Shown piece by piece: positions 35,504-45,713 of a stretch of 64,000 nt of DNA (positions are counted from its first letter, which is position 1; each line of letters opens with the position of its first letter). The position numbers were made by a program, and so were the translations under genes. Location of the stretch: contig CM060733.1 in the NCBI GenBank assembly GCA_030704615.1, positions 49,042,001 through 49,106,000 on the forward strand, given 5' to 3'. This DNA is from Takakia lepidozioides (Eukaryota > Streptophyta > Takakiopsida > Takakiales > Takakiaceae). The notes under the pieces are model-generated. The model did no database searches. It was not told the DNA's origin and worked only from the letters and a program-made list of their open reading frames with translations.

Positions 35504-37290
35504 TCACTGGTCCCCTGGATCCATATTCAGAAGAGTGTGAACCTCCTGGGGGCTCAACCCTGGTGCATGTATGAAGTGATGAGTTGTGGAATTACAACGG
35601 AGTCTCTTTAGGTACACGTAGTACAAATGCTTGCAAGGGCAGTATGATGCCCCCTTGTTCGCCATGATCTGGAAGTCGGTGCAATTGCAGGTGGGTAATT
35701 CTGAAATGGTGATGGTGTACACCTCATTGCGAACAGCTGAGCCCGTCGTGGCCATCTGATACACACGCCCGAATCCTGGTGGGGGCACTTCTGTCGAGCT
35801 CTGGATTGTACAGTTCATCCGAAGTGCATTCCCCATCCTTGTCTCGTTCACTTTTGAGGGAGGTCGCCACCTCTTCGGTTTCCCCCAACGGTGTATAGGA
35901 TGCTTAGAGCTGTCGTGTCCCATTGTTCTTGCTCTCACAGGGGTCGGTGGTGGAGGCTGTGGAAGCGGAAATGGTTCTCTGGGGTCGTCAGTGCGCTGCA
36001 CCATCCGAAATCCTGCGGCGGTAAGGGCGTCGGCCTCAACCTGACTCAGATCGCAGCCTGGTTCCACCGGCCACACCGGGGGAGCCTCTGGCATTGTTTG
36101 TATGCCGTACTTGGGCTTTCCATACACGCAAGTCATAATGTCGTGCCTGCAGAACCAGAACTGGGTGGTTGTCGCCTCCGCAAACTTTGCATGGACAAAT
36201 CTTCCTGTAAAAGTAGGAGCAGGGACAGCCCCATCTGGATTCCTCCTTATCATCTCTAAACAATGTTGCCGTGTATCCACACGAATTGCGGAACACCTTC
36301 CTCGAAACGACGGCTTTGTGCGAGCAATTCTCCACTGTGAGGCAGACACAGTCGTCTCCACAATGGCTTGGTCATACTGCATAACAGCGGGCGGAATCTG
36401 GGGCAAGGGAGCGGTGGGAATTTTTTGCACGAAATCCCCGGTTGAAGGCGACGGCGATCTGGAATTTCTTGGGCTTCCACTGCTGGAAGACACATTGTGC
36501 GGCAACATGACGGGACCTCCAGGTGCTGTCCGAATGTTCCTGTCGGATCTCCAGGAATTCTCTTCGCACCCGGGTTTCTCTTCAATCCTCCGCCTGACAG
36601 GGCGAGTCCGGACGTCCCCCTCTAGGTGTTCACGTCTGCGGTGCAGAGGCGTCCCTTTGATCTTCTCTCGCAATGCTGTCGCCCATTTCACTGGATTCTT
36701 GGACCTCAAAGCTGTTCGTACCAACAATTCCTCCCTGTCCGGCCCAAAGCCCCATTGTTTTCCGCTCAGGAACTTGTAGTACGTGGCTTGCTGCATGATT
36801 GCTCTGTCGATGTCCTCCGTTGTGGCCGTCACTACGTCCACCAGATGTGCGGCAGAAGACGCTCGCCAGGAGGAGTGGACCGCCATATTCGTGTTCGGCA
36901 TGTCCGTGTCGGAATCCAAGCACCGCTCCTAGAAGGACACAAACAATGGTGAGGGACCAATCGAAATGTCCGTAACAGAAAGACAAATGAACGAAATTGA
37001 CAGCAGCCTACCTCCCGCATGTACTGTCCAAACTGTCGATACCGAAAATGCCACCACCCCAACCAGCTGTGCAATGCTCCCAGATTGGTTGTCTCCACTG
37101 CACCTGATGTGTTCCACCAAGCCTCGATGATAGCAAACTTAACCTCCGCGTCATCAAATGTGGGTGCATCCTTCCACGCCGTACAAAGGACACGGTGTTC
37201 AGCCTGGAATGAGCTAGCAACAAATTTGATAGTGTAGTGGGATAGACTCTGCATCCAATGGAATCCACAGGATCTCTCTTTCCCCTCCAT
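35504..37290 (-). CDS. SWIM zinc-finger protein of element A, 2 exons
   Basis: Exons are 37290-37012 and 36928-35504 (83-bp GT-AG intron), 567 aa, starting at an ATG. Near the C-terminus, about residues 500-528, there is a SWIM finger: LPTCNCTDFQIMANKG then YCPCKHLYY (CxC..CxH), preceded by a typical SWIM beta region (FGRVYQMATTGSAVRNEVYTITI). The middle is proline-, serine- and arginine-rich (SSSSGSPRNSRSPSPS), and the N-terminus is helical. SWIM fingers bind DNA or protein and are common in MULE transposases, but no DDE triad is visible, so this may be a transposase remnant, an accessory or a site-binding protein. A C-terminal homologue lies in element B (57823-58242). It is divergent from the ParB-like gene 130-140 bp away. 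Confidence 0.72.
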
Positions 37291-37429
37291 TGGAACATTG
37301 CCACTCAGGCAACCCAGCCACCAGTGAGAGCTCCATGCGATCGGGCTGCGCGCAGCTGATCGAGCACCGAACCCCCCATTTTGCTTCTGTAATTCTTAGA
37401 CTGAATGCTAGGAGACTTGAATGCAGAAC
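37291..37429. promoter_or_regulatory. Putative bidirectional promoter between SWIM and ParB-like genes
   Basis: Only 139 bp separate the SWIM ATG (37290, -) from the ATG at 37430 (+). AGCCACCAGTGAGAG at 37318-37332 matches the predicted exon 1 donor of element B (CCCACCAGTGAGAG at 60340), and an acceptor-like TGCAG ends at 37426. The plus-strand transcript may therefore start inside or beyond the SWIM 5' end. The promoter role is inferred from the head-to-head layout. Confidence 0.4.
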
Positions 37430-38706
37430 ATGTTTGCATGCCTAACAGGAAAGGTGGACGTGCTGGAGGGATCGCAGGAATCCGAAGAGCCGCAGGAAGA
37501 GTCCGAGGAGCTAGCTGCAGCACGTACACCCACCCGATCCCCGAGCGCGGGTATTCCTGCCGGGCCTAGCCCTGTGCGATTCAAAGACGCGGCTTCGAAG
37601 GGCAAGTTCAAAGCCCCAGAGATCGACTCGCGTTCTTCGGTCATGGAGAATCGCCAGCAGGGGTCGGGCCCTTCTCCAGCAAAGTCGAAGAAGAAGCAGC
37701 CCGTCCCTCTACTGGCTTCTGAACCGGCTCAGGCTGATTCACCCCCCCCAACGCGTATGAAGCAGCAGGGTAAAAGACAGATTCAATTGCAGTAGACACC
37801 TTCACCTGCAAGGATGAGGAAGCAGAAGGCAATCAGGGCGACGGCCGAACAATCTCCCGCAAAACCGCTTCCACGAGCTGAAGCTCAGTTCCTGGAGGAT
37901 TTCCCGCCTGCAGATGTTGGGGCCGACTCTGCTGCAGCGAAGGCAATGGGATCGACCGTTGATCTCGATTTGGTACCGGAGGAGGGTGCTGCCGCTCAAC
38001 GTTCGTAGCAAGACCTCACCACCGATGAGCAAGCAGGCCCGGAGGAGGCCTCTGCAATGGCAAAATTGCCCACAGACAGGCCCCAGAGTGCAGCTCCAGT
38101 TGAGGATGCTCCAGCTGCTCAGCCACTACCGGCACCTACAGACATGTCTCCGGAGGATTTCAAAAGTGCAGCGGATAAAATGTTGGAGGAGACACACAGT
38201 AGCATTGGCAGAGTTCTGGGCAGCAGGGTATTCCAGCGGACTCTTCGAATCCCACTCTGTCGCATGGTCTCCCTTCCCATCGTCAGGCAGGCCCTTCCCG
38301 GAGATGTGGATAAGCTGAAGTTCGCATTTCGAGAAGGGTACCGTCTGGGATCGGCAGCGTTTTACGTTTCCATTGAGAATGAGGACGGCGAAACTCGTGG
38401 ACCCACTGCCGATGAATTGTCAACGTGGGATACCCACTGGCACACTCGCAACGACGAATTCGAGGCGACAATGAAGGGTGATCCAGACTTCGGCCATATG
38501 TCTGGTAAAATGTTCTTTGTGTGGGACGGGAATCACCGACTTCTCGCCTGGTGGGAGTACATCAAGCAGAACCATGCCAAGCACATTGGCTGGCATTACA
38601 TGGTGGAGTGTGTCATCCTGAAGGTGAAGGCGGCAGACTCCTCCCTGCTCAAGAATGCCATGGCGGACCTCAACTCGTAAGATACTCATACCCTCCCTAG
38701 CACGTT

Positions 38707-38728
38707 CGAAATGCGGTGCCGCATTTCG
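38707..38728. repeat. A-type palindrome in the intron after the ParB-like exon
   Basis: GAAATGCGGTGCCGCATTTC core, centred 41 bp beyond the predicted splice donor at 38676. Element B has its own palindrome type at the same distance in the equivalent intron (61502). Confidence 0.85.
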
Positions 38729-39913
38729 GTTTCCATTCTGGTTTGTTTCCGTGCTTCCGTGTACTGAACTGGAGAGTGTGCCTTGCAGGGTCACTGAGAA
38801 TGCGTACGTGCATACCCACATGGCACATATGCTGTACAGGGTGAGGAAAACTGGTCTCACTGATCCGCAGATGTTTGCGGAAATGCTGGAGCCCGAGCTC
38901 ATTCAGAAAGCCGTTGCAAAAACAGACCGGACATGGTATCGTCTCACTATGGATGGAATGGTGGAGGTGATATACGAAGTAAGTTGTCCTCCAATTTCCC
39001 TCTGCTCATCCTTCCCCAATTTCCAGTAATCTTTCCACATGAATCGAATGTAACGCTTCTGCATGTTTTTGTTGGCAGTCAAACATCAAGCTGGATTTGA
39101 CCCATGCCAAACGCTTCTTCATGGAAAGTGAGGGGCAGGTCAAAATGTTGTAGTCATTGACTGAGCACTTGAAGGAAGCCGGTGTCAAGTCCAGAACCAA
39201 ATACAAGTCAAAGCTTGTGAAGCTGGTGGCAATTGCAGATCCGGCACTTGGAAAGGACTTCATCCCCGAGATTGCAAAACACTATTCTCGGGCCATGCAG
39301 CCGACCATGCAATTGGAGAAACTGCATCACCTCTCAACGGCATGTGTGGAGGCGAAAGAGAAGGTGAGGTTTCAATGCACTGAAGTTCCTTCCTAGCAAT
39401 AGCCACTCTCTTCCAGCTCCTGACATTGGTTCGGAAATGGCAGACACGGTGGCTGTCGATCTGGAATGCATCCGAGAGCATAAGGACAATGTGGTCTTTT
39501 CCACTCGAAGTTTCCGACCCTGCAGTGGATGTGTGGCTCAACCGTATGACTTGGTGGTTCCAGGTAATTCAAGGTACTTCCCCAGATTTGCTTTTCTGAA
39601 ATGAATTCCCTGAACTGCTACGTGACAATGCATTTGGGAATCGCAGGTAATGTCGAATGCGAAGGAGCAAGTCGTAATGCACACAAATTTGTTCGGCTTG
39701 TACGTCAAATGGGATGGAACACAGACATTGGAAGACTACGTGACACGTTTCAGATGTGCGTACAAGGACAACCTTTTCGCCAGAGAGCTACAGACAGCAA
39801 GAAGGAGCGTGGAGTTTACACATCAGGAGGGAGCGGGGAAAGCTGCAATGCGAATTGTTTACAGGTGAAGCACAGCTGCCCTTGTATGCGAAGCCTGGTT
39901 ACGAGGTTTGTCT

Positions 39914-39935
39914 CGGAAATGCGGCACCGCATTCA
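39914..39935. repeat. A-type palindrome in intron after 39864
   Basis: GGAAATGCGGCACCGCATTC, one arm slightly degraded, centred 61 bp past the donor. Confidence 0.8.
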
Positions 39936-41175
39936 CATTTTATGTTTTCGGTGGCACCCTGCGAGTAGGTTGGTCTCAACTTTTGCTCACGCATGCTGAC
40001 TGCCTTGCAGGTATATGAAATACGTGCTCCTTCAGACAGGGGCCCTGGCTCAAGAGCCCCCGTTCTTCATGGCTTGGACCGTGGCGGGCCCAAGCTGTGT
40101 CTACACACCCGAGATGCAGAAACAATGGCATCCCGCACATCTCGTTGGATGCCCGTGGTACCTGGACATGTCTGGCGGTATTGTTGACGAGTCTGAGAAA
40201 GATCTGCACGCCTTGGCAGAAGAGAAGAGAAAGGAAAGACGTGTCCCTGCTGGGCCAAAGTCGGCAAAGGAATCTGCTGCTCTGGAAGAATCCAGAAAGG
40301 CAGCTGATATGGCACAAAAGACGGTGGATGCAGCTGTGCAGGCCCAACAGAAGGGGTCGAAGAAGAGGACTCGCCAGCAAGGAGCAGCTGTTGTGACACC
40401 CGCCAAAACGAAGAAGCAGAAACAGCCTGTTCAGGAAGAGGGTGAGGAAGAGGACTTCGATGGAGACTTTGCAACCAGCCCACCCCCCCAAACGCAGGCT
40501 GCCTCCCCTGTGCCCACCGTTGTCACGAGAGGCACGAGAACTGGCTCGGCAAAGAAGACACTCTTCAACCCCCCAGGGGGGCACCCTTTCGAGCCGGTGG
40601 AAATGAAGAGGCCGAAAGTGGCTCCCGAAACAGTAGTCCAGTGTGTAAATGAGAGTTTCTTGGCGGCTTTGGATGGACGGGCAGCCAAGTTGGCATACAT
40701 GAAGACCATGGAGGGTCTGAAGGGCAGAGCACTGAAGAAGGCGACTGCCGAAGAGCCTTCCGACACCCCAGGATTTCAGAATATGGTCTCGTTCTTTGAG
40801 AGGGTGTGTGCAGACAAGGATTGTAGGAGGGGCGGAAATGCCACCGAGTGGTCTTGCGATATGATCATCTTGGATATTCCGGACGGAGAGCCTGTGGAAG
40901 AACTGCAAGCTTTGCCATCTTGGAACAGGTACTCGGAGGACTTTTGGAAGAAAGGATTCGGGCTTGCCCGCATGGTGTTGGACGACAGAGGCTGTGTGGT
41001 TGTCCTGGCGAGCAGAGGAAAAAACACTCAGACAGGAATTGCGAAGTGGACCCGCAAGAGCGCCGTCCCGATTCTGAAAAAGAAGTGGACGTGCATCAAC
41101 ACACTGGGCCTTCGGTCGGAAGGGAAGAAGGTGATTACGACACTGGCACTCGTCCATTCATTTGCTTGGGTGTTT

Positions 41176-41196
41176 TCAAATGCGGTGCCGCATTCG
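41176..41196. repeat. A-type palindrome in intron 41152-41226
   Basis: AAATGCGGTGCCGCATT core, centred 35 bp past the donor, inside the 75-nt intron that splits the methyltransferase-like region. Confidence 0.8.
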
Positions 41197-42499
41197 GTTT
41201 CTAATCGTTCCCCCCTGTGTATGCAGACGAAGCAGTTCGATGCATACTGCTTTGTGAAGGAGAACTCCACCTTTGCTTTCTGGAAGGAGGGAGGAAAGGT
41301 TGACCCGAACTGCGACCCCCTCGATTACGACGTTCTGTTCAACAACGTTCCCAAGGAACTTCTCCCTCATAGCCTCACTTCAACGGAACCCCTGCGGTAC
41401 TCACGGACTTGGAGCCCTGCCTTCATTCAGACAATTATGGAGACATGCACAGACGTGGAGGGCACAGTGCTCGACCTCATTTGTGGGACAGGTATGCAGA
41501 ATCTTGATCTATGTTGTTCTGCAAATTCTCGTTAGGATGTAGTTCGCAACATCTGAAGCGCCATGTGGTAGTGTGTGGATGGCATTGTAACAGGTGCCTC
41601 AATGTGGGCTGGGCGGTTTTCTGACCGGCACCTCTTTGCCTACGAGGAGGATTCATCCGTGTGGGGATCCCATCTGGAAGGGCTGCAACGGAATGTTAAG
41701 GCTCCCGACAGAGCGGAAGTCTCCTCGGATTCGTCGGAGTCCGTGGAAGACACAGTGGACATTGATGCGGAGGATAACCCGGAATACGAGTGAGTGCAAA
41801 CATTGTTAGTTTGCAAAGCCTTCTGGGTCATTTTTGTCAAACAAATTTCCGGACTGTGGTTCTCATTAGTCTCGTTGATGATTGTCATGTGCAGGATTGC
41901 AGGGTCCGGGTCGAAACATGTAGGGCCTACACTTCCTGCCAGGAAGAATGTCCCATTCTTTGCGAGGGCCGACTTCATGACGAGCCCGGTGAGGGACTAC
42001 TCCCTTCCTAGTTATGCAGCTAAACTCGCAAATACAGCGATTAGAAGAAGTGAGAATCCCAGTAAAGTAGAGCAGATTTTGGAAGGGCTAGGGAGGACAG
42101 AAGGATAAGGAAAGAGTTGGCAGCAGCTCAGACAGGTAGACGGGTACGAAAGTACATATGTGATTCAGCGGATGAGAGCGACGCAGACAGGGAGGAAGAC
42201 GACCCAACGGAGGTGAGATGGACAGTTCCGCAAGGGGAAGATGGGATTTTCGAAAGCCTGGCCAACGAGCAGTCCGCTGGAGATGAGAAAGGCACTGAGG
42301 GGGTGGAGGCGGAGCAGGACAGTCTAGAACAGGATGAGGATTCGGATGATTTTCAAGATTAATAGAATTTTAATGAAGTCTCTGTAAATGTAAATTCTCT
42401 TCCAGAGTATATAAAGGAAATTCTTCCCGACATTCGTGACCCCTCTCCAGTGTGCATTCCAGCCACACAATCGCCCAAACCACGACGCTCCCAAAATCA

Positions 42500-43288
42500 G
42501 AAATGGGGCACCGCATTTCCAAAATTTTGGCAACTCTAAGAACCTCTTTTGGAAATGCGGCACCGCATTTCCAAAACAGGGGAGGGACTAAATTTTCCAT
42601 TTCAATGTTGGCATAGTAAAAAGTAATCGGCCGATTGGAAATGCGGTGCCGCATTTCCAAAATTTCCTTTGTCCACACGCCAGTTTTGGCCTCTCCCGCT
42701 CATTGCATGGATGCCACCATGCTTACAGAGGTCGAACAAGGAGGTCGAGATGGCGGAATTGGAAATGCGGTGCCGCATTTCCATATTGGGGATGGTCGTT
42801 GTTCGAACTGCAGGCCCATCAGCAAAAATTGGCACCGCATTCCATTGTAAAAAAAAAGTCGATGACGGACATGGAAATGCGGCGCCGCATTTCCAGAACG
42901 GACATCGCAATTTGTCCATTTGCAGACCCTCTCACGGAAATGTGGTAACGCATTCCATCGCGCTGGTCGGAAATGTCACACTTTTCGAAGTGTTGGACGG
43001 AAATGCGGCACCGCATTCCCTTGTCCAAAAAGAAGTTTCCATTGCCAAGCTGGAAATGCATCGCCGCATTTGCAATGCCAACCTCGTTGTCTGTCCAATT
43101 TATAGACCCGTGTTGGTATTTCGTGTACTTGGACGGAAATGATGCACCGCATTTCATTGTCCGACACTGAAATGCGGTTCATACATTTCCATGTCGGCAT
43201 GGAAATTCGGCACCGCATTTCCTTGTCCCACATGGAAATGCGGTGCCGCATTTCGATGCCAACATGGAAATGCGCCACCGCATTTCAA
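42500..43288. repeat. A-type palindrome cluster (14 sites)
   Basis: Sites of the form GAAATGCGGCRCCGCATTTC, some degenerate, are centred at about 42509, 42561, 42647, 42771, 42833, 42883, 42946, 43009, 43062, 43145, 43178, 43211, 43244 and 43276. The steps are 52, 86, 124, 62, 50, 63, 63, 53, 83, 33, 33, 33 and 32 bp, close to whole helical turns. Sequence between sites is not repeated, so this is an array of sites, not a tandem satellite. It lies just downstream of the methyltransferase-like gene. 43289-43543 shows nothing else. Confidence 0.9.
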
Positions 43289-43543
43289 TGTCCGACATGG
43301 CGTTACTCTGGTATATTCTTGACACATGACTCACATACCGGTTACTCTGCTATATTCATCCGGACAGACACATTGTAGAAATGAGACATCAAATTGTAAA
43401 CAGTGGGCCAATTCCGAGAGTTATTCAACAGAATGAAACACAATCATACAGAAGTGAGGTACGATGGGTTTATTGATCGGACACGATGTCTCACATTTAC
43501 CAACTGCAGACAAAACTAAGCCCTTCCTCCTTCTACATGGGCT

Positions 43544-44245
43544 TCACCAAGTCGACGGAACTTCGATACCCCTCAAAACAAGCTCATCACTGCTGCGGCA
43601 CCTCGAGGTAAACTGCAATTCGGTCGTTCTGCTGCCCTTGCTGGAGCCGACGACAATGTCATGTCCATCAATGATACCACCATCATACATTGACAAGGTC
43701 ACTGTGGGCCTCATGTGCCCGTGCGATTCGTCTTCGCAACTCAGCCGAATGTCTCCATACACTGGAAGAGCGGAGTGATCTGCACGTATATAGTTTTCCC
43801 CGGTGCCGTCCTCCCTGGTCCACTGGCAGCAGTTCCAGCGCCAAAGCGAGGCCGTGCGTGATCTGTCCGGCATCCCTTTCCAGCTTGGTATATCGAGGTC
43901 AACAATTTTCAGGACCCACGGACCGCATTGACCCTCGCCCTCACCTCGCTCAAAGCGGTAATAGCCCTCCAGATACTCCATTGCGCGCAAAGACTCTTGC
44001 TTGATTCCAGCAGCGTCTGTGAAAACAGAGAGCCAGACAATGATGTCTCCTGATTCAGGTTTGAACATAGCATAATCGTGGCCATGATAAGGGCAGTCGG
44101 CTGGATTTCGGCGGCACGGCATCCTTGAAAAAGAGTAGCGGAGTACGCTCAATGACAGCAGCTCCCGGATGGAGGAGGAGCAGCGCGGTGGCTGGAAAAA
44201 GTTCAAGCTAACGCTGCAATTCCTCACAAACACTCCAGGGCACAT
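43544..44245 (-). CDS. Unrecognised element-borne protein family, copy 1
   Basis: Single exon, 233 aa, starting at the ATG at 44245. I do not recognise the family. It is shared with 44405-45241 and 56561-57139. Conserved blocks in order: RMPCRRNPADCPYHGHDYAM, SGDIIVW, RAMEYLEGYYRFERG, PWVLKIVDLDIPSW, RWNCCQWT, TGENY, YGDIRL, DGGIIDGHDIVV and ELVLRGIEVPSTW. The evenly spaced aromatic and strand-like blocks with two adjacent cysteines (NCC) suggest a compact mostly beta fold. It is head-to-head with copy 2, with about 160 bp between them. No stops interrupt it. Confidence 0.6.
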   Translation of the reverse strand: MCPGVFVRNCSVSLNFFQPPRCSSSIRELLSLSVLRYSFSRMPCRRNPADCPYHGHDYAMFKPESGDIIVWLSVFTDAAGIKQESLRAMEYLEGYYRFERGEGEGQCGPWVLKIVDLDIPSWKGMPDRSRTASLWRWNCCQWTREDGTGENYIRADHSALPVYGDIRLSCEDESHGHMRPTVTLSMYDGGIIDGHDIVVGSSKGSRTTELQFTSRCRSSDELVLRGIEVPSTW

Positions 44246-44424
44246 TTAAATTTCCCCCTACAGGATCCTGGACCGATGAAGATTGGCTGCTTCATGAATG
44301 TAGCCGTTTCAGTTTCCTACCCTGCCATGCAAACTATGGGCACTCACTGCCAGGTGGGCCGATAGCCACTGGACACGACGAAGTCCATCCCCTCTTCGAT
44401 GTAAATGCGGCGCCGAATTTCCAT
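44246..44424. promoter_or_regulatory. Putative bidirectional promoter with a hybrid palindrome
   Basis: A gap of about 160 bp between the divergent family copies. At 44402-44422, AAATGCGGCGCCGAATTTCC has an A-type left half and a B-type right half (compare GCCGAAATTC). Confidence 0.45.
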
Positions 44425-45241
44425 CCGGGGGGATGGACTTCGGTGGCAGATCTCAAACTATAACTTGTTGATGAGAAAGATGTATGGGTTCATCCACCAC
44501 CGGCGTGATGAACACGTTCCACCTCCGTCGGTGGGTACGTGGGACCCAGATGCTCCATTATTGGAGGCCGGACTGCTCTTCCGCTTCGCATCATTTCCAA
44601 AATGTAAGGGCTTCGTAGCTGTCCGCAAGGTCATTGTCATCTGCATCCAAGTCGTCCTCAGGTCCTCCTTTGCAAGGATGCCGTGCTTCCGGAACCGGGA
44701 TGACTGCCCATTTGGAGGCATCGATTATGCAATGTATTCGGCCACATCGGGAGACATTGTTATCTGGTACACAGATTACACAGAAGATACTGGTTCGATT
44801 GTGGAAACATTGGTGGCTTTTGAGTATATCGTAGGCCACTACGCCTTCGAGCGGGGTGACGATCTTGGTCTGAGGAGTCCGTGGCTCCTGCGCATCCTCG
44901 ATTCCGATTTTCCCAGCTACGACAGTCACCCATGCAGAAGAAGGTACACTGCTATGCTGTTGCGGTGGAACTGCTGCCACTGGACGTGGGTGGACTCCAT
45001 CGGAGAGACCTATTCTCCTCAAGGAGTGCGCTCCTCTTCTCCATTGTATGGGGACATTCGCATTGGTGTGGACGACGAAAACGTGAAGATTTCCATATTC
45101 GATGGTGGTATGATTGAAGGGCAGGACATTGTGGTGAACATCACTAGGGGCGGTACAACGGCTGCAATCGACTTTACATGGAGGAGCCCCATGACTCATG
45201 AGTTAGTTCTGAGAGCAGTCGAAGTCCCATTGACAACGTGA
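44405..45241 (+). CDS. Unrecognised element-borne protein family, copy 2
   Basis: Open from 44405, but that ATG lies in the palindrome; 44471 or 44480 are more likely starts. Family homology starts at VLRSSFARMPCFRN (about 44660). Same block order as copy 1: DCPFGGIDYAM, SGDIVIWYTDYTEDTG, AFEYIVGHYAFERGDD, SPWLLRILDSDFPSYD, LRWNCCHWT, IGETY, LYGDIRIGVDDE, DGGMIEGQDIVV and HELVLRAVEVPLTT. Identity to copy 1 is roughly 45-50% over the shared part, so the pair is an old duplication inside the element. Function unknown. 45242-45640 to the right holds no gene. Confidence 0.6.
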   Translation: MRRRISIRGDGLRWQISNYNLLMRKMYGFIHHRRDEHVPPPSVGTWDPDAPLLEAGLLFRFASFPKCKGFVAVRKVIVICIQVVLRSSFARMPCFRNRDDCPFGGIDYAMYSATSGDIVIWYTDYTEDTGSIVETLVAFEYIVGHYAFERGDDLGLRSPWLLRILDSDFPSYDSHPCRRRYTAMLLRWNCCHWTWVDSIGETYSPQGVRSSSPLYGDIRIGVDDENVKISIFDGGMIEGQDIVVNITRGGTTAAIDFTWRSPMTHELVLRAVEVPLTT

Positions 45242-45647
45242 CTTGTATTCAGTAGGCACAGGGCTAAAGATTTGATTGCACAATCAGCACAGTAGACGTG
45301 CTTCAAATGCAATTCATGTGGATCAATAAAAACCTCATTGTGCCCTCTTTTTATTCTATTCTGTGTCCATCGTTCCGAGAATGCGTCATTGCTCATTTCG
45401 TTTGGGATTGGGAGTGTGGGTGGATTTTGCAAGTGGCTGGTAGGCTGAAATGGGCCCCCATTGTACAGAGCAGTACCACCCTACCATTCGCGAAACATTG
45501 CCTTTCAATATATAATTCTAAATAACATTGCCGAACCTCCTTCATCGGGAGGTCCTTCTCCCCCTATGACCGTGGCACCCTAAACCCTATTCCCGCGGAC
45601 ACTCATTTCCGGAAAATAGTGTTGCTCATGTTTTTTTCCACACTTAC

Positions 45648-45704
45648 GACTCTGCTCATGGCTCATGCCGCTCATGGCTCATGGCTCATGAAATAGCAGC
45701 CCCC
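45648..45704 (-). repeat. Right terminal inverted repeat of element A
   Basis: Read inward from 45704: GGGGGCTGCTATTTCATGAG, then CATGAGC-type heptamers to about 45650. It matches the left end at CTATTTCATGAGC and in the heptamers; the outermost 7 bases are partly diverged. Confidence 0.85.
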
Positions 45705-45713
45705 GTTGGGCTT
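45705..45713. repeat. Right 9-bp target-site duplication of element A
   Basis: GTTGGGCTT, exact partner of 34637-34645. Confidence 0.9.

Larger units (their letters stand above)
37430..42362 (+). pseudogene. ParB/sulfiredoxin-like plus DNA N4/N6-methyltransferase-like protein, element A (damaged)
   Basis: Exons are 37430-38676, 38789-38978, 39079-39363, 39417-39563, 39647-39864, 40011-41151, 41227-41491, 41594-41789 and 41895-42362, phases consistent, about 1,380 codons. At 38200-38600 a ParB-like fold: PLCRMVSLPIVRQALPGD, then L..AFREGYRLGSAAFYVSI, then MFFVWDGNHRLLAW (the ParB/Srx DGxHR box). A lysine-rich linker (40300-40450) leads to a beta-class methyltransferase order: motif IV-like CDMIILDIPDGEP (40855), GCVVVLAS, motif X WSPAFIQTIMETC, motif I GTVLDLICGTG split by an intron, then RHLFAYEED. 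Motif IV departs from DPPY. The C-terminus has RWTVPQGEDGIFE. Damage: in-frame TAGs at 37793, 38006 and 39151 and a frameshift near 42080. Element B has a shorter homologue. Introns are short (53-146 nt). Confidence 0.7.
34646..45704. mobile_element. Element A: 11-kb Mutator-like transposon carrying SWIM, ParB/methyltransferase-like and novel genes
   Basis: The borders are set by the exact 9-bp duplication and by inverted ends sharing CTATTTCATGAGC followed by CATGAGCC-type heptamer runs. Inside, left to right: SWIM protein gene (-), ParB-like/DNA methyltransferase-like gene (+), a cluster of palindromes, and two divergent members of an unrecognised gene family. The 9-bp duplication and a SWIM finger fit the Mutator/MULE group, but no DDE catalytic domain was found, so it may be moved by a transposase elsewhere or belong to a group related only distantly. 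Element B at 56.5-62.97 kb is a relative. The class assignment is inference; the borders are seen directly. Confidence 0.85.

Noticed and set aside
35891-36779. Long plus-strand frames opposite the SWIM gene
   Set aside because: Shadows of the minus-strand coding sequence, which carries the SWIM motif and a clean splice.
39976-41157. 393-codon minus-strand frame
   Set aside because: Antisense shadow of the methyltransferase-like exon; the plus strand has the motifs and matching splice phases.
40015-41791. A DNA cytosine-5 methyltransferase
   Set aside because: No PC or ENV motifs; the order of motifs fits beta-class amino-methyltransferases instead.
42500-43288. CRISPR-like regular array
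   Set aside because: Sites are palindromes separated by variable non-unique-length DNA in a eukaryotic, intron-bearing context, with some sites degenerate and no cas genes.
34646-45704. Assignment to the Kyakuja-Dileera-Zisupton transposon group
   Set aside because: Considered because SWIM-type fingers also occur there, but the 9-bp duplication fits Mutator-like elements better and no KDZ transposase motifs were seen.
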